Positions 35,207 through 44,296 of a stretch of 64,000 bases of DNA are shown here, piece by piece. The DNA is taken from positions 62,001 through 126,000 of the forward strand of contig NZ_BAABRU010000003.1 of assembly GCF_039545135.1 (NCBI RefSeq). The letters are read 5' to 3'. The DNA comes from Herpetosiphon gulosus. Lineage in GTDB: Bacteria > Chloroflexota > Chloroflexia > Chloroflexales > Herpetosiphonaceae. The notes beneath the pieces were generated by a model. The model had not been told where the DNA came from. It did not search any database and saw only the letters and a program-made list of their open reading frames with translations. Numbering within the stretch: the stretch's first letter is position 1; every line of letters starts with the position of its first letter. Made by a program: the position numbers and the translations under genes.

Positions 35207-37333
35207 CTATGGTTGGCGGGTAAATAGATAGGTTTCGCTGCCAACATCCATGGTCAAGGTTGGTTGATTGTTAGCATCAACGCCTGTTTTGAAGGGAATT
35301 CCAGTAAACGGCGGGGTTACTGAAAGATAGCCATCAGGCTCGCCTTGGTCGTTCAACACTGGTTTGAATTGCGTTTGAATCGCGCCAATATCCAGCCATA
35401 ATTCCTCGCCATTGCGCATCAACGTTACATCACCCAAGGCCGCATTGGTATAGCTGCCCAATAATGGCTCAACGCTAGCCAAATCCAACTCAGGCGCAAG
35501 ATTTTTGGCAATTGCGCCCAACGATTCTTCGATGCTTTGAGCGCTATAGGCCGAGGTTTCGGCGGCTTTGCTTGGTTGATCAAAGGCTAATTCAAAGTAG
35601 CGGTCGCTAATGCTGGTAGCAAAATGGTTGGCATATTGACCATTACTCAAAACCACAATCCCAATGTTGGCCTCTGGAATAAAGGCAAACTCCGATGAGA
35701 AGCCAAAGGTCGTGCCGCCGTGAGCAATAAATTCCAAGCCATGATAATCACTAATCATCCAACCAAGCCCATAGCTCGATTTAGCATCGATCGCAATTTG
35801 CGGCTCCCACAGCACATCCAAATTTTCGTCAGAAACCAAGCGTTGGCCGCTAGGCGTAATGCCATGATTGAGCAAGGTAATCAAATAGTTGCCCATATCG
35901 TTGGCGGTTGACCACTCGGTTGCGCCCGCTGGAGCCACGCCTTTGATGGCAAATTCCATGCTGATCGGCATGGTCTGGTAGGTTGCGTTGGTCAAATCCA
36001 AGCCATGGGGCAGGGCATGGTTGGGGCTGGCTTCAACAACCGCTTGATCAAGCGTGGTACTGTTCATACCCATTGGTTTGAGCACCCGTTCAGTTAATGC
36101 TTGGGCAAAGGTCTGATCAAGTTGGTTCAAATCGCCGCCGCTGGCTGCTGCCGCTGCAAAGCCACCAATCGCCACCATCTGATTGCTATACTGAAAAGCC
36201 TCGCCAAAATCGGTGAAAAATTCAAAATCAGCAACCGAAGCGATAATCCCTTGGGCATCCAAATCTTCGGCATTGAAAATCATTTCGAAATCGCGGCGCG
36301 GCACGCCAGTACAAGCACAAACCAAATGGCGCACGGTAATTTGCTTGGTAATTTCAGGATCTTTGACCTTGAAATTAGGCAGTAATTCAACCACTGGCGT
36401 ATCCCATTCCAGCTTGCCTTGATCGACCAAGGTCGCCATCAACAAGGTCGTTAAGCTTTTGCCAGTTGAGCCAATCATCATCTGGGTGTCGGCATCCATT
36501 GGCGCTTGCGAAACCACATCGCGCACCCCAAAGCCTTTACTATAGGCAATTTGACCATCTTGCACAATCGCCACGCTCACCCCAGGAATTTTATATTTGG
36601 CTTGTTCAGTTTGAATAAAATTTTCTAATTCACTGATCAGTTCTGGCCCAACATCAACCCGTTGATCAGCAGTGATGGTAGTTTGGTTGAGTGCCAAAAT
36701 CGTAAAGCCCGATTGAATAATGCCAACTTGGGATTGACGCTTGGCAATTGTGGTATTTTCACCTTGCACCAGCATCAAATAGGCTACGCCTTCGTGCAAT
36801 TGAGCCAGGGCTATTGTGGTCTGGGTGGTATTTTTGGTATCGTAGGCGGCCACCAAGGCTTTCTCCACCCCACTCGGGGCTGGCATTTCTTGGCTATCAT
36901 CGGGTTTAAGCGTAAAACTTGGGTCGGCTTGCTGCCAGCCTAATTCAATCGCCTTGCTCAAATCGGCTTCTTCAACACTCAACAGAGCAATCTTAATTTT
37001 CTGATCAGGATCATTCAGCCTCACAATCCCAGCTTGGTCTTCAAGTTGCCAGTTTGTCGGAATCGGCACCGAGAATAATTGGCTGGTGCTGGTATAGATG
37101 CTGCTGCTTTCGACACCTGCACTGGCCTTGGTTGGGGCGGCAGTTACGGTAGCGGCAGCAGTTGGTTCAACAGTCGCAGCACTGACATTGGTTGGAACAT
37201 TCGTTGCATTTACCACGTTGGTAGCAGTCGGTTGGGTATTGGCAGTGGTACAACTTGCTAACAACATTGAGGCCATTCCGGTGAGCAAAATCCAGCGTTG
37301 CCAGTGGGGCAATAATTTAGCAACATTCAACAT
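35207..37333 (-). CDS. Beta-lactamase-fold serine hydrolase lipoprotein
   Basis: A 708-aa lipoprotein. Signal peptide with lipobox LLAS-C (Cys near residue 28), a Ser/Thr/Ala-rich stalk, a PsbP-like domain (about 80-230), then a class C beta-lactamase/PBP-type domain (about 240-600) with the S-x-x-K motif in GSTGK (Ser near 288), Y-x-N in QYSNQM (near 379) and HGG in IAHGGTTF (near 536). The last 100 residues are a beta domain. Such proteins are usually esterases or D-aminopeptidases rather than antibiotic-degrading enzymes. AAAGG lies before ATG 37333. It should face the outside of the membrane. Confidence 0.9.
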   Translation of the reverse strand: MLNVAKLLPHWQRWILLTGMASMLLASCTTANTQPTATNVVNATNVPTNVSAATVEPTAAATVTAAPTKASAGVESSSIYTSTSQLFSVPIPTNWQLEDQAGIVRLNDPDQKIKIALLSVEEADLSKAIELGWQQADPSFTLKPDDSQEMPAPSGVEKALVAAYDTKNTTQTTIALAQLHEGVAYLMLVQGENTTIAKRQSQVGIIQSGFTILALNQTTITADQRVDVGPELISELENFIQTEQAKYKIPGVSVAIVQDGQIAYSKGFGVRDVVSQAPMDADTQMMIGSTGKSLTTLLMATLVDQGKLEWDTPVVELLPNFKVKDPEITKQITVRHLVCACTGVPRRDFEMIFNAEDLDAQGIIASVADFEFFTDFGEAFQYSNQMVAIGGFAAAAASGGDLNQLDQTFAQALTERVLKPMGMNSTTLDQAVVEASPNHALPHGLDLTNATYQTMPISMEFAIKGVAPAGATEWSTANDMGNYLITLLNHGITPSGQRLVSDENLDVLWEPQIAIDAKSSYGLGWMISDYHGLEFIAHGGTTFGFSSEFAFIPEANIGIVVLSNGQYANHFATSISDRYFELAFDQPSKAAETSAYSAQSIEESLGAIAKNLAPELDLASVEPLLGSYTNAALGDVTLMRNGEELWLDIGAIQTQFKPVLNDQGEPDGYLSVTPPFTGIPFKTGVDANNQPTLTMDVGSETYLFTRQP

Positions 37334-37637
37334 ACACGACCTTTCAACCTAACACATTACAACAATCACATTCTCGAAAAGCAGGTTTAGAACGATTGCA
37401 GTGATTGTGGTTAGCATAGTTGATTGGTCGATTTAGGCCTAGGTTAATAATGCTGAATTGTGCTCACTCAAAAGCCAAGCTCAATTGAGCAATTCAACAG
37501 GTAGCCGCTCGTACCAAAGATCGAGGTTGGCTCAGCTTAGAGGGATCAGGCTCTAAGATTTCTTGGATTTCTTCAACTCAACCCCTCTCCCAGTGGTTGG
37601 AAGAGGGGCATTGTGGCGACTTAGGTATGTGGTTCGC
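37334..37637. other. Intergenic region with repeat copy 3
   Basis: It lies upstream of the beta-lactamase-fold gene. CCCCTCT (37582-37588) and AGAGGGG (37602-37608) form a hairpin of the GC-rich repeat family, 30 bp past the end of the Thr-Pro protein gene. No gene is seen. Confidence 0.65.
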
Positions 37638-40286
37638 CTAAGGTGTCCAGACCAGATAGAGTGGCGTAGCGCTATAGACACTACCATGGAGATCGGCGAA
37701 TTCTACCGTGAGTGTCTGGCCTGCCCTTGGCGCTAACACGCTTGCAGGAACCGCCACCAAGGCTGCTTGCGGTTGTCCGTTAATTCCATAGTCGTGACGG
37801 AAGATCTCGGTTGTGCCTGCTCGGATAATCACCGCATCATCGACTAAGCCTGCCACAAGACTAGTCGGGCTTGATGAAAGCCAATAGCTTCCACCGTTTG
37901 GCATAACCGTCGGAAGGGTAATCGTGCTCGTAAAAAAGACAAAGCCTGGGGTGGCGACTGGGCTAGTAGCAATCGCAGTTGATCCGAAGGTCGCAAGCGA
38001 ACCAGAACGGCTCATCATTATAAAAGGTAGGTATTGAATAAATGTCGTGGCAACAGGTGTAGCTGTCGGGGTGGTTGGCGTATTCGTCGGCGTATTAGTG
38101 ACTGTCGCGGTCGGCGTGGTGGTTGGGGTATTGGTTGGTGTGTTACTGACAGTTGCTGTCGGCGTATTGGTTGGTGTGTTGGTGGGCGTATTTGTCGCCG
38201 TCGCGGTTGGTGTGTTGGTTGGTGTGTTCGTGATCGTCGCGGTTGGCGTGGCCGTCACGGTTGCAACAATCGTTACGATCCCACTGGTACTGTCAAGGCT
38301 CTGGCCGTCTGGATTGGTTACCGTCACGATGCGTGCGCCAGCACTAGCTCCGGGTGCAACTGTGATGTTGAGGGTAATCTGGGTTGGGCTGTTGTAGGTA
38401 ACACTATTTACTGTTACCCCGCCACCAGCAACACTAGCTGCAATTCGGTTGCTAAACCCTGCCCCAGGATCATAAAAGCCCGAGCCAGCACTCGAAGTGC
38501 CAGTAATGATAATATCGGTCGTCGTGCCTTGATCTACCGAGGCGGGATTACTGGTGGTAGGGATTGCTGGCGGTGGGGCTAACACCTTAACAACCTGTAC
38601 ACCATACGAATCGGTGGCATTGGTAAACTGCTGAATCGTCCACATGGTCATATCATCGCTGGGGTCAAGGCTGGTATACGAGGTGTTGCCCCAAAGTCGC
38701 CCATTCGCCCCACCAGGATCAGCAGCGGGATTATAATCAGAGCTGCTAGCTGTATAGAGCGTTGGAGCTTGCATCGTTCCAAGGGTATCGCCAGCTAAAC
38801 GACTAGTCATGGATGCATTCGCTCGGGCTGCGGCTCCGGCGCTACTGAAGCCCATCACCGCATGGCCTTGGCCCGAAACTGCGATACTTGGAATCCATTG
38901 AAAACGTGGGTTAGTAACCGCATTGTCAAACACTGTGCCTGCTTGCACCAATGTTGGAGTAGTAGCAAGATTTTGAAACTCATACCAACGCACGGAGTTA
39001 CGTGCCCCGGTTGCCGTGTTCGCTATCCCAGCAGCATTGGTTCTAAAACTGTGTGCTGTCCACAGACGGCCATTGCGAATCATGGCTGAATACAAGCGAT
39101 CATCAATCCCATCAAGCTGACCATTCAACCCCCCAGTATTGCCGAGATGCGGAACCCGGGTCGGAAAGGTGGTTGTAGGCACTGTCACCGAGATATTAGC
39201 TGAAATCGTCGGAGTAAGACTACCAGGATTACTGACCCGCCGAAACATTATTGTACTAAATGTGGCATTATCAACCCCAACAAAATAGCCTTCGGTCGCA
39301 GTTGGGTCAAAATTATCAACGCCTTGTGGGGCAAATGGCCCAGCACCCGTTCCTGAGGCGACCAACCCAGCAAACATGGTCACCACAATCGGCCCAACCC
39401 CGAGGATTGAGCTTTTTTGCACCACATAGCCATTGGTTCCGACTAATGAACCAGCGGTGTTAAACATATTAGTGCCGATGTAGAGCGCATTAACATCAAC
39501 ACCCAAGCTAGCATAATCCATCACATCCGTGCCGTTGCCTTGAAAAAAGAAGAACGTCCAGACCGTGCTAGGGCTAATAACTCCGGCACTAGCTGCATCA
39601 CTAACCGCCAGCAACAGCCGATTGACTTGATTCCCTGAGAGGCCTGGCAAATCGGTGACCGTCAGAATCCAACGCTGGGTCATTCGATCATAGCGAATCC
39701 GCGGATCATTCGTGATGTTATTGGCAATCGGTGGGGTCATCACCGCGCTGAAAAATGTTTCCAGCGTGCTATCGATCACGCCATCAGCAACACCCGTCGC
39801 TTTATCAAAGGTTCGCAAGCGGCCATTAATTGCCACCACAAATTGGCTTGGTCCAACCGTACCCATGGTGCTCGGCGGAATTCGATTGCTATCGGCCAAG
39901 GTCGCACCGGTAAAATTGGTGCTCAAACTGCTCAAGGCTGTGGCATTCGATGCTGTAACAGGAACTGAATCCGCTTGGGTCGGCCATTGCGCAACCGCTG
40001 GCGCATTTGGATTTTCAGCTAAACGCTGGCGATCAACCTGAAAGCGTGGCTTAGCCCAACGCGCTGGTTGAGGCTGCCGATCAACTAAGGCTTGGCTGAC
40101 CATAATTGCAGCACTGGTGCGTTGCACGCCAACCGCCCCAGTTTGCGTGATGCCACGCATTTCACCAGCAGGAATTGATTGAAACGGAACGTCAAACCGC
40201 GCGTGGGCACGAAATCTTGCGCCCGTCTGAGCCATGGTCACGAGTAGGAACGTCATAATAAGCAGTTGAACAGGCTTCAAGCGCAT
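37638..40286 (-). CDS. Secreted protein with IPT/TIG domain, Thr-Pro linker and internal YLPF motif
   Basis: An 882-aa exported protein. Signal peptide (residues 1-28); a propeller-like region to about residue 580 (NDPRIRYDRMTQRWILTVTD then MDYASLGVDVNALYIGTN); an IPT/TIG-like domain (about 590-690); a Thr-Pro-Asn repeat linker (about 690-750) and TFIQYLPFIMMSR. That YLPF segment is the end of other secreted proteins here, but this one continues with about 115 residues of beta structure. Enzymatic residues are not evident, so surface display or binding is most likely. ATG 40286 has AAGGAG upstream. Confidence 0.7.
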   Translation of the reverse strand: MRLKPVQLLIMTFLLVTMAQTGARFRAHARFDVPFQSIPAGEMRGITQTGAVGVQRTSAAIMVSQALVDRQPQPARWAKPRFQVDRQRLAENPNAPAVAQWPTQADSVPVTASNATALSSLSTNFTGATLADSNRIPPSTMGTVGPSQFVVAINGRLRTFDKATGVADGVIDSTLETFFSAVMTPPIANNITNDPRIRYDRMTQRWILTVTDLPGLSGNQVNRLLLAVSDAASAGVISPSTVWTFFFFQGNGTDVMDYASLGVDVNALYIGTNMFNTAGSLVGTNGYVVQKSSILGVGPIVVTMFAGLVASGTGAGPFAPQGVDNFDPTATEGYFVGVDNATFSTIMFRRVSNPGSLTPTISANISVTVPTTTFPTRVPHLGNTGGLNGQLDGIDDRLYSAMIRNGRLWTAHSFRTNAAGIANTATGARNSVRWYEFQNLATTPTLVQAGTVFDNAVTNPRFQWIPSIAVSGQGHAVMGFSSAGAAARANASMTSRLAGDTLGTMQAPTLYTASSSDYNPAADPGGANGRLWGNTSYTSLDPSDDMTMWTIQQFTNATDSYGVQVVKVLAPPPAIPTTSNPASVDQGTTTDIIITGTSSAGSGFYDPGAGFSNRIAASVAGGGVTVNSVTYNSPTQITLNITVAPGASAGARIVTVTNPDGQSLDSTSGIVTIVATVTATPTATITNTPTNTPTATATNTPTNTPTNTPTATVSNTPTNTPTTTPTATVTNTPTNTPTTPTATPVATTFIQYLPFIMMSRSGSLATFGSTAIATSPVATPGFVFFTSTITLPTVMPNGGSYWLSSSPTSLVAGLVDDAVIIRAGTTEIFRHDYGINGQPQAALVAVPASVLAPRAGQTLTVEFADLHGSVYSATPLYLVWTP
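38051..38262 (-). repeat. Coding minisatellite of Thr-Pro-Thr/Asn repeats
   Basis: Short imperfect repeats (units of 12-24 bp) encode TNTPTNTPT-type linker. The opposite strand shows an artefactual Val/Gly-rich open frame. Such linkers are common in secreted Chloroflexota proteins. Confidence 0.8.
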
Positions 40287-40405
40287 TGCGGAATCTCCTT
40301 ACACTGGGTGATTTACCACGATAATGGTTTTGACTATGCCAAACTCAATCAGATCGTTTGTTCCAGTCAGTCTCAAACAGCAACTAACCACAACCCATTA
40401 CCTGC

Positions 40406-41932
40406 TCAGTTAGCAGGATGCAGGCTAAAGATTGGGGTTGGGCTAACCTTGCCTTTCAAGCTGATTGTGCCCAAATCAACACATGGCAATTGTTGATCTA
40501 TCAGTTGTTGCAGGCTGGCTTCGAGCAAAATCTGGCCTTGTTCAGCGGCAGCCATCAAACGTGCTGCGGTATTGACCACATCGCCCAGCAAATTAAATTC
40601 ACGTCGGCCACGTGGCTCGCCAATTTCGGCGGCAAACGCTGGACCATAAGCGAGGCCAATTTTGCAGCGAATTCGTTGTTGATAACGCCGAAAATGCAAT
40701 GCTGGCGATTGCTCAACCAATTTTTGAATCGCCAGCGCCGTTTGAGCCGCTCGCAAGCCATCATCAACATGTGCCCCAGTCACTCCAAAATGAATCAAAA
40801 TATTCGAGCCAGATTTATCGTAGGTTACGTTTTTCAGAATCCCGCCGGAGGTTTCAACTGCTGCATTGATCAAGGCAAAAATCCGTGAATAGGCTTTGAT
40901 TAACAAGGGTTCTTCATCGGGGTCGAGATATTCGGGGGCATCGCTGATCCCACTTAAATTCATATAAATAACTGGGAGTTGCAGCCATTGCGGCGGCACT
41001 TTACGCTGAGCCGCAGTTTCAACCAATAAGCGTAGCACCGACACAGGCAAAAAGCTGGCTAATGGCTCAGTTGTGTTAAGCATTTCTTCAATTTCATGCA
41101 CCAACGCTGCAACGCTGCGATCAAGCAAAAATCCGCCTGCTTGGCGGCGTTTGGTTGGCGCAATATCATATTCGCCTAAGGCTTGCTCAGCCAAATCATC
41201 ACAAACCAAGGCATAACCATCATTCAATAATTCACAGCGATACAAACCCTCAACTGCGTGCAATGCCGCTTGGCTGAGACAAACCCGCCCAACTTCGCCT
41301 GCACCTTCAGCATATTTCGTTGCTTGCACCGCCTCACCCAACAGTACATATTCCATGCGTTTGGGTGTGCCAATATCGGCAGCAATAAAGCGCCCACGAT
41401 GCAACCCGATACGCATGCCCAGCGAAATAACCCCTTGCGGCGTGGCTAATTGATTAAATTGCTTCATCGCCCGTTGCATGCGCAGGCCAGCCCGCACCGC
41501 CAAGGCTGTGTCGTTGCGCTCACCATCAGCCGGAAACTGCACCAACATCGCATCGCCTGTCCATTCCAAAAGATTGCCACCCGATTTGCTGATGATTTCG
41601 ACCATTTGAGCAAAATAGCTATTCAATACATTTAACACTTGGTCGGTGGCATGATCATCAGCATGGGCATCCATTAATGTGGTAAAGCCAGCCAAATCGG
41701 TAAACATCAAGGTGCCTTCTTGCCAAGCGGAGCGAGCCAGGCCTGGGGTTGGCGGGGTTTCGGCCACAAAGCGCGGCACATAATCACCCAACATCCGTCG
41801 CAAGGTTCGCAAATGCTCAAAAACCTGAATCAAGCGTTCTGGAATCGGCTCGACCCAAACCGAGGCATACAACATCGCTGGCAATAACGAGCGCAAACGT
41901 GGCTCTAGCAACGTTAATGGATGATTTGGCAT
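40406..41932 (-). CDS. Tandem class III cyclase-domain protein
   Basis: A 508-aa protein with two cyclase-homology domains (about residues 65-240 and 300-490). Domain 1 keeps the metal aspartates (FTDLAGFTT and WTGDAML) but lacks the base Lys. Domain 2 has lost the metal sites (YMNLSGIS, DKSGSN) but keeps the transition-state Asn/Arg in DVVNTAARL. One composite active site between the two domains, as in mammalian cyclases, is therefore possible. ATG 41932 has AAGGAG upstream. It is divergent from the beta-helix lipoprotein gene, with repeat copy 4 between them. Confidence 0.87.
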   Translation of the reverse strand: MPNHPLTLLEPRLRSLLPAMLYASVWVEPIPERLIQVFEHLRTLRRMLGDYVPRFVAETPPTPGLARSAWQEGTLMFTDLAGFTTLMDAHADDHATDQVLNVLNSYFAQMVEIISKSGGNLLEWTGDAMLVQFPADGERNDTALAVRAGLRMQRAMKQFNQLATPQGVISLGMRIGLHRGRFIAADIGTPKRMEYVLLGEAVQATKYAEGAGEVGRVCLSQAALHAVEGLYRCELLNDGYALVCDDLAEQALGEYDIAPTKRRQAGGFLLDRSVAALVHEIEEMLNTTEPLASFLPVSVLRLLVETAAQRKVPPQWLQLPVIYMNLSGISDAPEYLDPDEEPLLIKAYSRIFALINAAVETSGGILKNVTYDKSGSNILIHFGVTGAHVDDGLRAAQTALAIQKLVEQSPALHFRRYQQRIRCKIGLAYGPAFAAEIGEPRGRREFNLLGDVVNTAARLMAAAEQGQILLEASLQQLIDQQLPCVDLGTISLKGKVSPTPIFSLHPAN

Positions 41933-42070
41933 ATACCGCTCCTTGATCAGGCAATTCACTATCGGCCTAGCTCCTCAAAGTATACCGTGCATCCCCAACA
42001 TCAACCACATATTCTCTTCACGAGTTCCTCACACTTGCTGACTAGAATTCATAGCAGATTAATCGATATT

Positions 42071-42115
42071 CCCTCACCCCCAGCCCTCTCTCTCACAAGT
42101 GAGCAAGGGGGCTGG
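42071..42115. repeat. GC-rich intergenic inverted repeat, copy 4
   Basis: CCAGCC (42080-42085) pairs with GGCTGG (42110-42115), and CTCAC-AA-GTGAG (42092-42103) makes the inner stem. The left edge is CCCTCACCCC as in the other copies. Confidence 0.7.
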
Positions 42116-42181
42116 ACTCAAACAAAGCAGTCACAAGGTAAGGGAATCGGCTATGTTACAGATTCTATTGGGAGATTTCGC

Positions 42182-44035
42182 ATGAAACCATTTACCAGAG
42201 CACTCATCACCAGTATGCTGGTGGCAATTTTAGCAGCCTGTTCAAGTAACCAAACGACGACCAGCAGCAACCCGACTTCGAGCAACAACCAAGCGGTGGT
42301 CAGTTCAAATAGTGCGACAATAACCAGCCCAAGCGTAGTCGTGCCAACCGTCGAATCAATTGATGAAGCACTGGCGACCAAAGCTACACCCCACGATACC
42401 TCGGCTGATTTGGCATGGGATACAACAGAACTCGTCGAGATTAAACTCAGTGATAGTAGCATCACCGCCAGCAGCCCCAATGTCAAGGTTGAAAGCACGA
42501 CCGCCACAATTAGTGCCGCTGGCACCTATCAATTGAGTGGCAATTTGAGCGATGGCCAAATTATCGTTGATACTACTGATAACGATTTAGTGCGCTTAAT
42601 TTTGAATGGCGTAACAATTCATAGCTCAACCAGTGCCCCCATCGCGATTATGCAAGCCGAACAAGTTGCGGTGATTTTGGCCGATGGCAGCCAAAATACG
42701 CTTTCAGATACGATTGATGCCTCGGCCAACGCTACAACCGAAGAAGATTTGCCCAATGCTACGCTGTATAGCAAAGCCGATCTAGCGATTGATGGCACTG
42801 GTAGCTTGATAATTCAGGCCAACGGTAACGACGGCATCACTGGCAAAGATGGCTTGGTGATCAACAGCGGCGACATCGATATTACCGCCGTTGATGATGG
42901 CTTGCGCGGCAAAGATTATCTGGTGGTCAACGGCGGCACAATCAGCATCAACGCTCAAGGCGATGGCCTAACCGCTGATAACGAAGAAGATCCGACCAAA
43001 GGCTATATTTCGATCACAGGTGGTACATTCAAAATCACTGCTGGCGGCGATGGCCTCAGTGCAGTCACCGATCTCTTGATCGATGCTGGCGATTTGACGA
43101 TTAGTGCTGGTGGCGGCAATAACGCTAGTGTGAGCGCCGATGCCTCAGCCAAAGGCTTGAAAGCTGACCAAAATTTAGTGATTGCCGATGGTACGATCAC
43201 AATTGATGCTGCTGAAGATGCGCTGCATTCCGATAGCAATATTACGATCAATGCTGGCACAATCAACCTAGCCGCAGGCGATGATGGTGTGCATGCCGAT
43301 GCAAACCTGACGATCAACGGCGGCGATCTGACGATTAGCACCTCGTATGAAGGCCTTGAAAGTGCCGTCATCACGATTAACGATGGCACAATTAACCTTG
43401 TAGCCCAAGATGATGGTGTAAATGTCGCCGGTGGCGATGGTTCGAGTATGCAAGGCGGTGGCATGGGGCGGCCCAATCGCAACGATAGCTTTGCCGCTGG
43501 CAACTACTTCTTGTACATCAACGGCGGTACATTGGTAGTCAATGCTGCTGGCGACGGCTTAGATGCCAATGGTTCGATTGTGATGAACGGTGGTTTGGTG
43601 TTGGTTCATGGCCCAACCGAGCAAATGAACGGCGCATTGGATTATGATGGTGGTTTCGCGTTGAATGGTGGGATTTTAGTTGCTAGTGGCAGTGCGGGCA
43701 TGGCCCAAGCACCCGACACCAGCTCAAGCCAAGCCTCAGTGCTGATCAACTACAGCTCAGCCCAAGCTGCTGGCAACTTGGTACAAATTCTTGATCAATC
43801 AGGCAAGGCGATTATGAGCTTTACGCCCAGCAAACAATACCAAACTTTGGTCTTCTCATCGCCAGAGCTGCAACAAGGCGCAAGCTACACGATCAATAGC
43901 GGTGGTTCACTGCAAACGAACTCAGCCAGCGGCTTCTCGTCGGAAACAGCCAATGCAGGCGGCACAGCTTACGCCAGCTTCAGCGTCAGCGATATCGTGA
44001 CCCAAGTTGGCCAGCGCATGGGACGACAACGCTAA
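42182..44035 (+). CDS. Lipoprotein with Cthe_2159/DUF4353 beta-helix domain
   Basis: A 617-aa lipoprotein: lipobox ILAAC (Cys near residue 20), a Ser/Thr-rich stalk, then a long right-handed beta-helix of repeats such as NDGITGKDGLVINSGDIDIT and DGLRGKDYLVVNGGTISI (about residues 200-480). This is the Cthe_2159 (DUF4353) fold, known as a calcium-dependent polygalacturonate binder. Asp-rich turns fit Ca sites. A Gly-rich insert (GDGSSMQGGGMGRPN) is near residue 420. ATG 42182 has GGGAG about seven bases upstream. The frame is open upstream to 41921, but the signal peptide sets the start. Confidence 0.85.
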   Translation: MKPFTRALITSMLVAILAACSSNQTTTSSNPTSSNNQAVVSSNSATITSPSVVVPTVESIDEALATKATPHDTSADLAWDTTELVEIKLSDSSITASSPNVKVESTTATISAAGTYQLSGNLSDGQIIVDTTDNDLVRLILNGVTIHSSTSAPIAIMQAEQVAVILADGSQNTLSDTIDASANATTEEDLPNATLYSKADLAIDGTGSLIIQANGNDGITGKDGLVINSGDIDITAVDDGLRGKDYLVVNGGTISINAQGDGLTADNEEDPTKGYISITGGTFKITAGGDGLSAVTDLLIDAGDLTISAGGGNNASVSADASAKGLKADQNLVIADGTITIDAAEDALHSDSNITINAGTINLAAGDDGVHADANLTINGGDLTISTSYEGLESAVITINDGTINLVAQDDGVNVAGGDGSSMQGGGMGRPNRNDSFAAGNYFLYINGGTLVVNAAGDGLDANGSIVMNGGLVLVHGPTEQMNGALDYDGGFALNGGILVASGSAGMAQAPDTSSSQASVLINYSSAQAAGNLVQILDQSGKAIMSFTPSKQYQTLVFSSPELQQGASYTINSGGSLQTNSASGFSSETANAGGTAYASFSVSDIVTQVGQRMGRQR

Positions 44036-44089
44036 AAGATAAAGTCAAAAGGCCGAAGGCAAAAATCAAAATAGTTATCAAGCGTAAAA

Positions 44090-44139
44090 TTTAACGCAGC
44101 AGCGCAGAGCAAGCATATTCTTTGCACCGCTGCGTTAAA
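44090..44139. terminator. Hairpin after the beta-helix lipoprotein gene
   Basis: An 11-bp perfect stem TTTAACGCAGC (44090-44100) with GCTGCGTTAAA (44129-44139). It overlaps the left edge of direct repeat A; a terminator role is possible but there is no clean T tract. Confidence 0.45.
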
Positions 44140-44251
44140 CATACGAGTTAGTTGTTGAGGATCACGCTAGTAATTCAGCAGCATAATCAAATACATCTGT
44201 GCTCATCTGTGGCAAAAAACTTAACCTTCGTGTCCTTCGTGGTTTAAATCT
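44120..44251 (+). repeat. Direct repeat A, flanking the 1459-aa ATPase gene
   Basis: An ungapped match of about 132 bp to 48870-49001, roughly four in five bases identical by eye, with a perfect core of 26 bp (44195-44220). It includes CCTTCGTGTCCTTCGTGG near its right end. Same orientation as repeat B. Confidence 0.8.
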
Positions 44252-44296
44252 GACCACACCAAAACTTCAAGCCAACATAGCTTTTATCCAAACGTT

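Noticed and set aside
35207-37333. Antibiotic-resistance beta-lactamase
   Set aside because: The domain set (lipoprotein, PsbP-like and C-terminal domains) and HGG third motif fit an esterase/peptidase-type member better.
38051-38262. Short regular repeats considered as a CRISPR array
   Set aside because: Units are in frame with a coding linker and have no unique spacers.
38047-38397. Val/Gly-rich plus-strand frame that looks like a membrane protein
   Set aside because: It is the antisense of the Thr-Pro repeats.
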